Made by a program: the position numbers and the translations under genes
Notes under the pieces: generated by a model
Told to the model about the DNA's origin: nothing
The model's input: only the letters and a program-made list of their open reading frames with translations
Database searches by the model: none
Shown here: positions 27,776 to 36,527 of the stretch, in pieces
Layout of the letters: each line of letters opens with the position of its first letter
Position numbering within the stretch: the stretch's first letter is position 1
Source of the DNA: Sulfitobacter guttiformis
GTDB taxonomy: Bacteria > Pseudomonadota > Alphaproteobacteria > Rhodobacterales > Rhodobacteraceae
Assembly (NCBI RefSeq): GCF_003610455.1
Contig: NZ_RAQK01000002.1
Span: forward strand, 248,001-312,000
Direction of reading: 5' to 3'
DNA length: 64,000 bases

Positions 27776-28810
27776 CTATACAGATATGAGGGCGCGCTGG
27801 TCTTCGCGGCCCATACTGATGATTACAGGATCGGCCGCCTGACGATCTTGAAACGCCTGCTTGGAGTCCAACCCTTGCCATTTGATCGCGATGAGTGCTT
27901 GTGCCACCGCACCGCCCAATGTTGTGCCCGGGCCGGTAATAATGAAACGGTCTGGCGCAAAGTTGCGTGCGGCAGATTGGACAGCCGCCGTGAAATTGTA
28001 AGTTTGTGTGATCTGGTGACCAAGGGTGTAAGCGCGCAACTGCGCCAGATCAGTAGACTTTGGATACCATATCGCGCCGCGGCCATCGATAAGTGCTGTT
28101 TCGGGGTCTTTGAACAACGACTGAGGCAAGGCATCGCGCCCCATTTTTGCGACGTTCTCCATCAGTGCAGTGTGAAAGGCCGCATGATTGGGCAGGCGAA
28201 GAGGTTTGCGGGGGTCGCCTGTAACCACAGCACGCTCGAACGCGGTCAGCCCGGCATCATCGCCCGCCACGACGATCATACCGCCCAGCTCTATCGAGAC
28301 CTCCAAGCGGTAGTCTCTAGATTCATTAATCTCTTGAATAGCGTTACTTACACGGTTTTTCTCATCTTGAATCGGCTGCCAATTGTCGTCGACAACCGGA
28401 TATAACACCTGCCCGCCGGTTCCATGATTGTGCATCAATGTACCCATTGTGTTAACAATCTGCATCCCGTCCATCAGCGTGCAGCCGCCGCCCGCAGCCA
28501 AAGCAATATACCAGCCCAAAGAATTACCGGTTACTGCAACAATATCATGACTTTGCGATGCGACCTTTGCGTCAAGTACACTACAGGCATAGATCAGCGG
28601 CGAGGCGTTATCGCCCGTTGTATGGCGGTTGGCCTCAAAACGCGAAGCGCTATCCAGAGCTGTCAGCGTCTCCTGAGAGGATCTGTTACGCAAATCGTCC
28701 CAACGCGCAGTGAGAGGGTTCCGGGCGTGGTGGTGCGTCAGGAAGCCAAGCTCTCCCTTGTTATAGGTGCCGCGCCCCGGACAAATAAGAACTGCAGTCG
28801 GGCGCGTCAT
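27776..28810 (-). CDS. FabD-like acyltransferase lacking the malonyl-selecting arginine
   Basis: A 344-residue protein of the ACP S-malonyltransferase fold. The nucleophile elbow is GNSLG (Ser97), the active-site histidine block is NHAAFHTALM (His213), and GPGTTLGGAVAQ matches the GPGxxL of FabD. Two usual determinants differ. Where E. coli FabD has EMRGKFMQ (Arg117, salt bridge to the malonyl carboxylate) this protein has NTMGTLMH, and the oxyanion motif PGQGSQ is PGRGTY. A monocarboxylic acyl substrate is therefore more likely than malonyl. Its ATG overlaps the stop of the E1 gene by 4 nt, so the two are co-translated. Confidence 0.8.
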   Translation of the reverse strand: MTRPTAVLICPGRGTYNKGELGFLTHHHARNPLTARWDDLRNRSSQETLTALDSASRFEANRHTTGDNASPLIYACSVLDAKVASQSHDIVAVTGNSLGWYIALAAGGGCTLMDGMQIVNTMGTLMHNHGTGGQVLYPVVDDNWQPIQDEKNRVSNAIQEINESRDYRLEVSIELGGMIVVAGDDAGLTAFERAVVTGDPRKPLRLPNHAAFHTALMENVAKMGRDALPQSLFKDPETALIDGRGAIWYPKSTDLAQLRAYTLGHQITQTYNFTAAVQSAARNFAPDRFIITGPGTTLGGAVAQALIAIKWQGLDSKQAFQDRQAADPVIISMGREDQRALISV

Positions 28811-30990
28811 GACATCACAAGCGCTGTGGCAGCCGCGAGGATACTGTCAGCTGAGGGCAGGGTGGCGGCATAGGATGGTCCTGTAGCGATGAAGCTATCT
28901 TCGGCTGTTATACGGGCAACGCGGGTGCGGCCTGCTTCGGTAAAGAGGGCCATCAGCGCCTCGGACTGACTGCCTGTGCGACGACATTCATCCACGATAA
29001 GGATGTTTTTACAATCTTTCGTCGCCTCAAGCAGCGCATCGGCCGGGAGTGGTGCCAACCAGCGCATATCGATAACGCGCGTGTTTATTCCGTTTTCTTC
29101 CAGATGCTTGCGAGCCTTTGTTGACAGAAAAAATCCGTTTGCATAGCTTATGATAGCCAGATCGCTTCCGGTTCCCTCCATGCCGATTTCATCAAGCCCA
29201 ATCCGGCGGTCAGGTGCCGGATAACGGGTGAGCCACGCACCATCGCCGTCTTCATGCAGATCTCGCATCGGATAGAGCGCAATAGGCTCTACAAAGACGA
29301 CCACGCGCTGTTCTTCACGCGCCAGACGCACTGCTTCACGAAGCATCATCGCAGCATCGGCACCATTAGACGGGCAGGCGATCACAATCCCGGGAATGTC
29401 GCGCAGCACTGCCAATGAATTATCGTTGTGAAAATGTCCACCAAACCCCTTTTGATAGCCCAAGCCAGCAATCCGAAGGACCATTGGGTTTGTGTATTGG
29501 CCGTCCGAGAAAAAGCTCAACGTGGCTGCTTCACCGCGAAGTTGGTCTTCAGCGTTGTGAAGATAAGCCAGAAACTGGATTTCAGGGATCGGTACAAATC
29601 CGTTATGTGCCATGCCAATGGCAAGGCCGAGGATAGATTGCTCGTCCAACAGCGTGTCAACAACGCGGTCAGGTCCAAAACGATTTTGCAGCTTTTGGGT
29701 AATCCCGTAAACGCCACCCTTACGGCCAACATCTTCTCCTGCGACGATAATTTCGCCGTGCTCGAGCATCAGATCGGTAAGGGCCCACCCTAACAAACGA
29801 TTAAGCGACTGCGGCTCTCCCATCTGTTTGATATCATTTCCGAAAACCTGTGCACGGGCTTCTGGCGTGGGTCCATTGGAGGGAGCGCAGGCGCGGGCAG
29901 GCGGGATAATACTTGCCATCACACCTGCCGCATCCGTGAGCGTTTTCTGCTCCATGACTTCCTGAGCAACACGTATACATGTCTTCTCAATTTCATTATA
30001 TATTTCAAGAGATTGGTGTGGTGTGCTAATGTTCGCATCGCGCAATATGCGCGCAGAATGCAAGAGCGGATCGTTTGCCTCTGATGCCTCAATTGCGGAT
30101 TTGTCGCGATAGGTCATCTCCACATCGGAGCCCGCATGCCCGTAAAGCCGCACAGTCGCGATATGTAGGAACGCAGGCTTGCGCGTGCGTCTTACATAGT
30201 CTGCGGCCGCTTGGGATATTCGCAAGGTTTGGGCCATATCCAGACCATCACACGTGAAATACCGCAGACCGGGGCGGTTAGCATAATTGGCCGCAACCCA
30301 GCCGCGGGGCGTGGGGACGGAAATGCCTATACCGTTGTCCTCACACACAAATAAAAGTGGCATCGGCACAGATTGAAAGCTGGTCCAGCAGGCAGTGTTA
30401 ATGGCACCCTGGGCGGTGGAATGGTTCGATGAGGCATCACCGAAGCTACACATTACAATGCCGTCCGCGGGCAGATGGCCGTGCTCCGGTGGCGTGCGGC
30501 GCGCAAGACCAATTGAGTAAGCCGCACCTACAGCCTTCGGCAAATGACTAGCGATTGTTGAGGTTTGCGGAGGAATATTAAGCGCCTTTGAACCCAACAC
30601 CTTGTGCCGACCGCCCGAGATTGGGTCAGCAGCAGCAGCGCGAAAACTCAGCAACATATCCCACACCGGCGTCTGACCGGGCACCTGTGCGGCACGCTGA
30701 ATTTGGAACGCGGCATCACGGTAATGCAAAAACGCCATGTCGGTGGGCCGCAGGGCCTCGGCAACCGCTGCCATGCCTTCATGACCCGACGACCCGATCG
30801 TGTAGAAGCCTTTGCCGCTGGCCTGCATGACGCGGCTGGTCCGGTCGAGCTGTCGGCTCAGAACTTGACTGCGAAACATCTCCATTAACTTGTCGGGTGC
30901 AATGGTCGGATCAGGTGCCAGACCTTCGGGCAGATCATTGGCAGCAAGCCGTCGCAAAAAATTCTGGTGGACGATTGCAGCACGATCCAT
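28807..30990 (-). CDS. Fused alpha/beta E1 component of a 2-oxoacid dehydrogenase-like thiamine diphosphate enzyme
   Basis: A 727-residue fusion. The alpha-like half (about 30-340) has the thiamine diphosphate site starting FGDASSNH at 183-190 (GDA where GDG is usual) and ending CEDNGIGIS, plus FLHYRDAAF. The beta-like half (about 393-727) has VAGEDVGRKGGVYGIT, DTLLDEQSILGLAIG with the catalytic glutamate, EIQFLAYLHNAEDQL and GGHFHNDNS. This is the organisation of branched-chain 2-oxoacid dehydrogenase E1 with both subunits in one chain. No lipoyl E2 or E3 gene is nearby; the partner is a FabD-like acyltransferase. Substrate unknown. Confidence 0.85.
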   Translation of the reverse strand: MDRAAIVHQNFLRRLAANDLPEGLAPDPTIAPDKLMEMFRSQVLSRQLDRTSRVMQASGKGFYTIGSSGHEGMAAVAEALRPTDMAFLHYRDAAFQIQRAAQVPGQTPVWDMLLSFRAAAADPISGGRHKVLGSKALNIPPQTSTIASHLPKAVGAAYSIGLARRTPPEHGHLPADGIVMCSFGDASSNHSTAQGAINTACWTSFQSVPMPLLFVCEDNGIGISVPTPRGWVAANYANRPGLRYFTCDGLDMAQTLRISQAAADYVRRTRKPAFLHIATVRLYGHAGSDVEMTYRDKSAIEASEANDPLLHSARILRDANISTPHQSLEIYNEIEKTCIRVAQEVMEQKTLTDAAGVMASIIPPARACAPSNGPTPEARAQVFGNDIKQMGEPQSLNRLLGWALTDLMLEHGEIIVAGEDVGRKGGVYGITQKLQNRFGPDRVVDTLLDEQSILGLAIGMAHNGFVPIPEIQFLAYLHNAEDQLRGEAATLSFFSDGQYTNPMVLRIAGLGYQKGFGGHFHNDNSLAVLRDIPGIVIACPSNGADAAMMLREAVRLAREEQRVVVFVEPIALYPMRDLHEDGDGAWLTRYPAPDRRIGLDEIGMEGTGSDLAIISYANGFFLSTKARKHLEENGINTRVIDMRWLAPLPADALLEATKDCKNILIVDECRRTGSQSEALMALFTEAGRTRVARITAEDSFIATGPSYAATLPSADSILAAATALVMS

Positions 30991-31101
30991 TTGGGGCTCC
31001 GGGGCTGTGAATGATTGCGTGCAGGTTTCATAACAGGTCAGGTGAGGTCAATGACCATTTGCCATTCAGGGGCTTAGTTTGTGACCCCTCGATTGGTAAT
31101 G

Positions 31102-31126
31102 CATAATATGTATAATCAGTATTATG
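31102..31126. promoter_or_regulatory. Inverted repeat in AT-rich promoter region of the E1 operon
   Basis: CATAATA (31102-31108) and TATTATG (31120-31126) are exact inverted copies 11 bp apart, in an AT-rich island about 110 bp upstream of the E1 start and 160 bp upstream of divergent aroQ. It may be an operator or simply AT-rich promoter sequence. Confidence 0.35.
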
Positions 31127-31284
31127 TAATATAATGATGTGTAGCCAAACGCTGCTGCGCTGAGGAATACAGAGTTTTATAATCTTTGCGCGCGTTAATC
31201 CTGTACATCAACTGCCTAGAGAGCACTGGACACCTCGCATAAGGGCTGCCAAGTATTTATCACGCTCCTTGCATCGGATTACTC

Positions 31285-31725
31285 ATGTCCTCGGTTCTTG
31301 TTATTAACGGTCCCAATCTCAACCTGCTTGGTCAACGCCAGCCGGATGTCTATGGCCAAGCCACTCTGGCAGATGTTGAGGCCCTGTGCGTGGCACGTGC
31401 AGATACACTCGGGCTTGAGATTGCGTTCATCCAATCCAACCATGAAGGCGCTATGATCGACGCTATTCACGCCGCCAGAGGTGTCCATGGTGGGTTGGTT
31501 ATCAACGCGGGCGCTTATACGCATACCTCAATTGCATTGATGGATGCCGTCGCCTCCGTTGAGTTGCCGATGGTTGAGGTGCATCTGAGCAACATACATG
31601 CCCGTGAGACGTTTCGACATGTCTCGTATCTGTCGCGTGTTGCACTCGGCCAGATCTGCGGTTTCGGCCCTCAGGGCTACGTGATGGCACTGGATGCTTT
31701 GGCTACGCGACTTCTGCCTGAATAA
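31285..31725 (+). CDS. aroQ: 3-dehydroquinate dehydratase, type II
   Basis: A 146-residue enzyme with NGPNLNLLGQRQPDVYG (catalytic Tyr in the VYG turn), NAGAYTHTSIAL, EVHLSNIHARETFRHVSYLS (substrate-binding and catalytic His) and a closing GFGPQGY. It removes water from 3-dehydroquinate in the shikimate pathway; the active form is a dodecamer. Standard length. Single gene, divergent from the E1 operon. Confidence 0.95.
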   Translation: MSSVLVINGPNLNLLGQRQPDVYGQATLADVEALCVARADTLGLEIAFIQSNHEGAMIDAIHAARGVHGGLVINAGAYTHTSIALMDAVASVELPMVEVHLSNIHARETFRHVSYLSRVALGQICGFGPQGYVMALDALATRLLPE

Positions 31726-31829
31726 TTTACCCCCAAGCAGTATCGCGGGAGAAGCAGGAAAGTCGCGCATCAAGAACCTGCGAGCGCCGGAACGGTAACC
31801 TCAACGCACAAGAATTTGCTAGCAGATGC

Positions 31830-31858
31830 AAAAAGGGCGGCACATTACTGCACCGCCC
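31830..31858 (-). terminator. Intrinsic terminator after tsf
   Basis: Minus-strand GGGCGG/CCGCCC stem extended by TGCA/TGTG pairs around a GTAA loop, with a T5 tail, 23 bp after the tsf stop. Confidence 0.82.
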
Positions 31859-31881
31859 CTCCGCAAAAAATTGGCTAAAAG

Positions 31882-32757
31882 TTAGCCTTTTGAGACTTTT
31901 GCAACTTCTGCTGCGAAATCTTCTTTTACAACTTCAATGCCTTCGCCCACTTCGAGACGCACAAAGCCTGTGATCGTGGCACCTGCTTCTGCTGCGGCGG
32001 CACCCACGGTCAGGTCTGGGTTGATCACAAACGCCTGGTTCAGCAATGTCACTTCGGACATATACTTCTGCATGCGGCCAACGATCATTTTCTCGATCAC
32101 TGCATCAGGCTTGCCCGATTCGCGCGCGATGTCGATCTGGACCTGCTTTTCTTTCTCGACAACTGCCGGGTCTAGATCTGCCTCGGACAAGGATGCTGGG
32201 TTTACCGCTGCGATGTGCATCGCAACCTGCTTGCCGAATGCCTCATCACCGCCGGTCATCGCGACCAGAACACCGATATTACCCATACCGGGGGCCGCTG
32301 CATTGTGCACATAGGACACAACCACATCACCCTCAATCGCGGACATACGGCGTACCGACATGTTCTCGCCGATAACGGCAACAGCGTCAGTTACGGTTTG
32401 CTCGACGGACTTGCCGCCCATGTCGGCCGCTTTCAGCGCGTCAACATCTGCAACAGAGATCGCAACATCGGCAATGCCAGAAACCATTTTCTGGAAATCG
32501 GAGTTCTTGCCGACAAAATCAGTCTCGGAGTTTACTTCAACGGCAACACCGCGTCCCCCTGCAACGTTGACAGCCACAAGGCCCTCAGCGGCAGTGCGTC
32601 CGGATTTCTTGGCCGCTTTTGCAAGGCCTTTGGTGCGCAGCCAGTCTACGGCTGCTTCCATATCGCCGTCGGTCTCGGTGAGTGCCTTTTTGGCGTCCAT
32701 CATGCCCGCGCCGGTCGAGTCGCGGAGTTCTTTGACCATGGATGCTGTAATTGCCAT
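31882..32757 (-). CDS. tsf: Elongation factor Ts
   Basis: A 291-residue nucleotide-exchange factor for EF-Tu. It has the N-terminal UBA-like region [19 protein letters not shown], the core [10 protein letters not shown] and a C-terminal [12 protein letters not shown]. Typical length for Alphaproteobacteria. It follows rpsB on the minus strand, the canonical rpsB-tsf operon. Confidence 0.97.
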   Translation of the reverse strand: MAITASMVKELRDSTGAGMMDAKKALTETDGDMEAAVDWLRTKGLAKAAKKSGRTAAEGLVAVNVAGGRGVAVEVNSETDFVGKNSDFQKMVSGIADVAISVADVDALKAADMGGKSVEQTVTDAVAVIGENMSVRRMSAIEGDVVVSYVHNAAAPGMGNIGVLVAMTGGDEAFGKQVAMHIAAVNPASLSEADLDPAVVEKEKQVQIDIARESGKPDAVIEKMIVGRMQKYMSEVTLLNQAFVINPDLTVGAAAAEAGATITGFVRLEVGEGIEVVKEDFAAEVAKVSKG

Positions 32758-32795
32758 CGCTCTGGGTCTCCTATTTATGGGTTTTTATGTGAGTT

Positions 32796-32817
32796 CGGGG
32801 CAGGTCTCCCTGCCCCG
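32796..32817 (-). other. Hairpin in the rpsB-tsf intercistronic gap
   Basis: CGGGGCAGG/CCTGCCCCG with a 3-4 nt loop, lacking a T tail. It may stabilise or separate the rpsB and tsf parts of the message rather than terminate. Confidence 0.4.
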
Positions 32818-32858
32818 TATTCAGATCCTGAAAGGCGCAGCGAAAAGCTGCACCGGTC

Positions 32859-33722
32859 TCAGGACTTTGCTTTTTCGACAGTCTCGGACGTGGACTCGAG
32901 GTCAAGTGGAGCGTCTTTTGCAATTGCATCATTCGCAGCCGCCTCTGCAGAAGCACCACCAATTGGCATTGGCTCGATAGCTTCTTCAACAGGAGCCTCT
33001 TCCATCGCGCCCAGATCAACGCCAGCAGCGCCAAGTTGTGCGGACATACCATCCAAAGCAGCGCGGGCCGCCAGATCGGTATAGAGTGCAATGGCGCGTG
33101 CCGCGTCATCGTTGCCTGGGATGATGTAATCGATACCATCTGGCGAGCAGTTGGTGTCGACAACGGCCACTACCGGAATACCCAGCTTGTTAGCTTCCGC
33201 AATTGCCAACTGCTCTTTGCGCACGTCGATGACAAAGATAAGGTCGGGACGGCCGCCCATTTCGCGGATACCGCCAAGGGAGGCCTCAAGCTTGGCTTGG
33301 TCACGTTCCATGCCCAAACGCTCTTTTTTCGTCAGACCGGCGAAGCCCATGGAGGACTGCTCGTCGATGTGCTTGAGACGCTGGATGGATTTTGACACGG
33401 TCTGCCAGTTGGTCAGCGTGCCACCAAGCCAGCGGTGGTTCATGTAATACTGCGCGCATTTCTCTGCGGCATCAGCGATCGGCTGTGCTGCCTGACGCTT
33501 TGTACCAACAAAAAGAATGCTGCCGCCTTTGGCGACTGTATCGCGGATGATTTTCAGCGCATCGTCCAACATCGGAACAGTTTGCGTGAGATCCATGATG
33601 TGAATGCCGTTGCGCGCGCCGTAGATGTACGGCCCCATACGCGGGTTCCAGCGCTGTGTCTGGTGACCAAAGTGTACGCCTGCTTCGAGCAATTGGCGCA
33701 TGGAGAACTCAGGGAGACCCAT
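32859..33722 (-). CDS. rpsB: 30S ribosomal protein S2 with acidic C-terminal extension
   Basis: A 287-residue S2 protein: [54 protein letters not shown] and the final NRPRN-equivalent [14 protein letters not shown]. It exceeds E. coli S2 (241 residues) through an Ala/Glu-rich tail after about residue 240 ending [12 protein letters not shown]. The start at 33722 gives the canonical N-terminus and has AAAGG upstream; the frame runs to 33812 without homology. Confidence 0.96.
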   Translation of the reverse strand: MGLPEFSMRQLLEAGVHFGHQTQRWNPRMGPYIYGARNGIHIMDLTQTVPMLDDALKIIRDTVAKGGSILFVGTKRQAAQPIADAAEKCAQYYMNHRWLGGTLTNWQTVSKSIQRLKHIDEQSSMGFAGLTKKERLGMERDQAKLEASLGGIREMGGRPDLIFVIDVRKEQLAIAEANKLGIPVVAVVDTNCSPDGIDYIIPGNDDAARAIALYTDLAARAALDGMSAQLGAAGVDLGAMEEAPVEEAIEPMPIGGASAEAAANDAIAKDAPLDLESTSETVEKAKS

Positions 33723-33968
33723 TTCGTTATACCTTTCCGGTTTAGCCTCATCGGGGGTATGATCCGCGGAATGCGCACCAACCGGCGGAGCTTGCGGGAT
33801 GTCTCCCCGCACGACCCCATCCCCGACTGCGGGATTAAGTAGAGGTCGCGTACCTTAGACTGCACGTCCGCGCAAGGCTAAAGGGCACCCTGCCCTGCAT
33901 ATTCATGGACAACCCTTTCTGTTCGGCGCAGACTGAAGGTAATCCAAACGCAAAAGGACTATTTTACA

Positions 33969-34544
33969 ATGAATCTACTCGTATCCACCGCTGCCGCTGC
34001 GACGTTATCTGCCGCACTTTGCACATCCGCACTTGCAGCGCCTTTGATGCTGACGCCTGCCGATCCACAGCCACAAGGGTTGAGTCAGGGACTGTCGGTC
34101 TCTTATGCAAAAGGTGCTGGTGGCCGCTCTCTTGGGGAAGCGAAATCAAAACTGGCTCGCATGGAGGCGGGCGACCCCTTGCAGGGCCTATCTTATGTGG
34201 ACACGAACGAGGGTGATCACGTCCTGACTTCGGATCAGAGTGAAAAGCTCGCGGCGGCAATTTCAGGGTACATCCTGTTTGACGCTGCGGGAACCTATCA
34301 GCTCAATTTCTTCAGCAACGACGGGCTTGAGGCCACCATTGGCGGTCAAGTCGTGGCTCTTGCTGATGATGTGCGCAGCTGTGATCCGACAGGCGAGACT
34401 GAAGTCGAAGTGCCTTCCGCTGGCTGGTACGCCTTGGAAGCTACGTATTTCCAACGCAAAGGCTCTGCCTGTTTGATGATGGATTGGGATGTTGGCGGCG
34501 CAATGGCACCCGTGCCAGACACGGCTTTCGGATTTGTGAACTAG
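33969..34544 (+). CDS. Secreted PA14-like domain protein, unknown
   Basis: A 191-residue protein with a Sec signal peptide (about 1-23, ending TSALAAP). Residues about 95-180 look like part of a PA14 beta-barrel: GYILFDAAGTYQLNFFSNDGLEATIGG, then GWYALEATYFQRKGSACLMMDWD. PA14 domains bind carbohydrates or act as adhesive modules. There is no catalytic domain. Single-gene unit, convergent with olsA and overlapping its stop by 4 nt. Confidence 0.7.
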   Translation: MNLLVSTAAAATLSAALCTSALAAPLMLTPADPQPQGLSQGLSVSYAKGAGGRSLGEAKSKLARMEAGDPLQGLSYVDTNEGDHVLTSDQSEKLAAAISGYILFDAAGTYQLNFFSNDGLEATIGGQVVALADDVRSCDPTGETEVEVPSAGWYALEATYFQRKGSACLMMDWDVGGAMAPVPDTAFGFVN

Positions 34545-35404
34545 GCCTCCAGCCGTTCCTCGCCTTCAGTGCTTTTGAGCATTAAAACCTTATGGCCTGC
34601 GCGGACCGCGTCCTCGCAGGCCTGTGCAAGTGCCTTGCGGTTGGCAAAATCGACCACTTGCAATGGTGGATGGTACACGACGCTCACATGGCCCTGCCGG
34701 GCTGGTGCCAGAGTGACGAGCAGGTGGGCACCAAACGACATGTCCCCCCACCAGCCATAAAACCGCGGATCCGTCAAAGGCGGTGCGGTGTAGAGGACAG
34801 ATACAGGCTGCACCGCAATCTGGCCGACCAGTTCGGGCGCGAAAAACGACTGGAACAGCGTGGTTTTGAAAGGCAGCACTTGCATGCCATCCGTGCTGGT
34901 CCCTTCGGGGAAAAACAGTAACTTGTGGCCAACCAGCAAACGGTCGCGGAACGTTTCCGTCTGAACTTTTGCACGCTTTGGGTTACGTTCAATGAACACC
35001 GTGCCTGTCGCGCGGGCCAGCCAGCCGATGCCGGGCCATGCGGCAACCTCGGACTTTGACACGAAATAGATACGCTTGGCCGCATTGAGCGTAAATATAT
35101 CAAGCCAGCTTGAGTGATTGGCTACCACCGCGCCGCGCCCCGGCATGGGAACCCCCGACACTTTGAGGCCAATCCCCAAGATACGAAAAGCCGTGCGGCA
35201 GACAAACTGCGTAATATACGGTGTGACCGGCCGGTTTTGGCCGCAGGCGGGACGCTCGATCAGGCGGGTGAGCAGCAATGCCGCCAAGCCACCAAATACC
35301 AGCATCGCAAGCGCAACGCCGCGACAGACCACCCTCAGCCACTCCGCCGGTCCCATATCAGGATAATCTGGGTGCGTGCCGTTGCTCCAACGCGTGCTGC
35401 TCAT
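34541..35404 (-). CDS. olsA: Lyso-ornithine lipid O-acyltransferase (OlsA/PlsC family)
   Basis: A 287-residue membrane acyltransferase with an N-terminal hydrophobic helix (about 26-46), the catalytic box NHSSWLD (HX4D), the acceptor motif FPEGTSTDG and GTVFIER. The PlsC family acylates lysophosphatidate. Its ATG overlaps the stop of olsB by 4 nt, which identifies it as the O-acyltransferase converting lyso-ornithine lipid to ornithine lipid. The frame extends to 35470, but the start at 35404 is set by the coupling. Confidence 0.85.
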   Translation of the reverse strand: MSSTRWSNGTHPDYPDMGPAEWLRVVCRGVALAMLVFGGLAALLLTRLIERPACGQNRPVTPYITQFVCRTAFRILGIGLKVSGVPMPGRGAVVANHSSWLDIFTLNAAKRIYFVSKSEVAAWPGIGWLARATGTVFIERNPKRAKVQTETFRDRLLVGHKLLFFPEGTSTDGMQVLPFKTTLFQSFFAPELVGQIAVQPVSVLYTAPPLTDPRFYGWWGDMSFGAHLLVTLAPARQGHVSVVYHPPLQVVDFANRKALAQACEDAVRAGHKVLMLKSTEGEERLEA

Positions 35405-36165
35405 GTTCCGCGCCCGCGATACATGACTCTCTGTCGCTCCGTGAGTTGACCCGTGTCGAGGATCAGACACACATCAGTCGTGTTGAATACATTATCCACA
35501 TATGCCCCCTCACCCACACATCCGCCAAGGCGCAGATAGGCCTTGATGAGGCTAGGAACTTCTACCATGGCCGCGGGCCGGTCAAGCATGTCTTCCGCAA
35601 TCAGATCCATGCGCTGAAATGCCTTGTCGCGCGCACGGACGCGCAGTGCTGCGGGCGCAAGGTGGCGGTGATGCAACAGCGATAAAGACGGCGCCAACCT
35701 TGCAACATCAGTTCCGCGAAAGCTGGCCACGCCAAACAGAATATCAATCCTGTGCTCGGCCACATATTCAGCCAATCCGCGCCACAGTGCATGCATCGCC
35801 GCCCCGCCCCGATAAGCCGGATGCAGGCACGAGCGCCCCAGCTCAAGTAGCCGCTTCCCCGACTTTAGCAGCGGGGCAAGGTCATACTCTGCTGCCGAAT
35901 AGAAACCGTTCGTCAGGGCAGCTCTGTCGCTGCGTAACAACCTGTACACTCCGATCACCGCGTCATCGCCCCGCTCGGTCAAAATCATGTGGTCGAAATA
36001 GGGATCGAAACGATCCCGTTCGAGTTTGCGGTTATGGTCCACCATCGAACCACCGCCGCCCATCTCGCGCACAAACACTTCATAGCGCAACCGCTGCGCC
36101 GCCATCAGCTCGTCAGCGCTTTGGGCGAGCTTAACTGTAAATTCTATCCTGTCCGAACGGGTCAC
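35401..36165 (-). CDS. olsB: L-ornithine N(alpha)-acyltransferase (OlsB)
   Basis: A 254-residue GNAT-fold enzyme of the OlsB/hemolysin-like family: AQRLRYEVFVREMGGGG, RLLELGRSCLHPAYRGG, LFGVASFRGTD and a closing LIKAYLRLGGCVGEGAYVD. It attaches a 3-hydroxyacyl chain from ACP to ornithine, making lyso-ornithine lipid. Together with olsA it makes a phosphorus-free membrane lipid. In several bacteria this is raised in phosphate starvation, but I see no clear Pho box upstream here. Confidence 0.87.
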   Translation of the reverse strand: MTRSDRIEFTVKLAQSADELMAAQRLRYEVFVREMGGGGSMVDHNRKLERDRFDPYFDHMILTERGDDAVIGVYRLLRSDRAALTNGFYSAAEYDLAPLLKSGKRLLELGRSCLHPAYRGGAAMHALWRGLAEYVAEHRIDILFGVASFRGTDVARLAPSLSLLHHRHLAPAALRVRARDKAFQRMDLIAEDMLDRPAAMVEVPSLIKAYLRLGGCVGEGAYVDNVFNTTDVCLILDTGQLTERQRVMYRGRGT

Positions 36166-36311
36166 GGCGATCCTCGCTTCTTGCTCGGGCCATAGCTAGG
36201 CGCTGCGGTGCATATTGGCAACGTAACCACGCAATAACGATCGCAACCTGAGGTTGCCATATGAAAATAAGCTGTCTTGTTTAATGTTTGTTAACAGTAA
36301 CCCGTAAATAG

Positions 36312-36494
36312 TTAACCATCAAATACCGGAAGCAGCGCAACTCGCGTGCTATCTATAACTATCTTACCCGCGTCTCTGAAGTTGACCGTCAACTTGGCGC
36401 CCACGTTACTTTGCACCTGTCCAACACCCCAGTCTGGCATGTCGGGATGCCGCACCAACATACCAGGCGTCAGGATCGCATTGAAATCATCCAT
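36312..36494 (-). CDS. DUF3553 small protein
   Basis: A 60-residue protein: MLVRHPDMPDWGVGQVQSNVGAKLTVNFRDAGKIVID, an SH3-like small beta fold assigned to DUF3553, also found at the end of some UvrD/Rep-type proteins. Function unknown. It is divergent from chpT with a 33 bp gap to its TTG start. Confidence 0.75.
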   Translation of the reverse strand: MDDFNAILTPGMLVRHPDMPDWGVGQVQSNVGAKLTVNFRDAGKIVIDSTRVALLPVFDG

Positions 36495-36527
36495 CCCTTG
36501 TTCCTTTTGTCTCAGGAGGCCCCAGTT

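Noticed and set aside
35492..35500. Perfect DnaA box TTATCCACA
   Set aside because: Single copy inside olsB with no AT-rich unwinding region or further boxes; not an origin.
36281..36294. TTAA-N6-TTAA resembling a CtrA site before olsB
   Set aside because: The spacing is 6 rather than 7, and AT-rich words are common in this promoter region.
36260..36300. Possible Pho box upstream of olsB (CTGTCTT and CTGTTAA words)
   Set aside because: The words do not follow the 11-bp repeat seen at pstS and lie on different strands.
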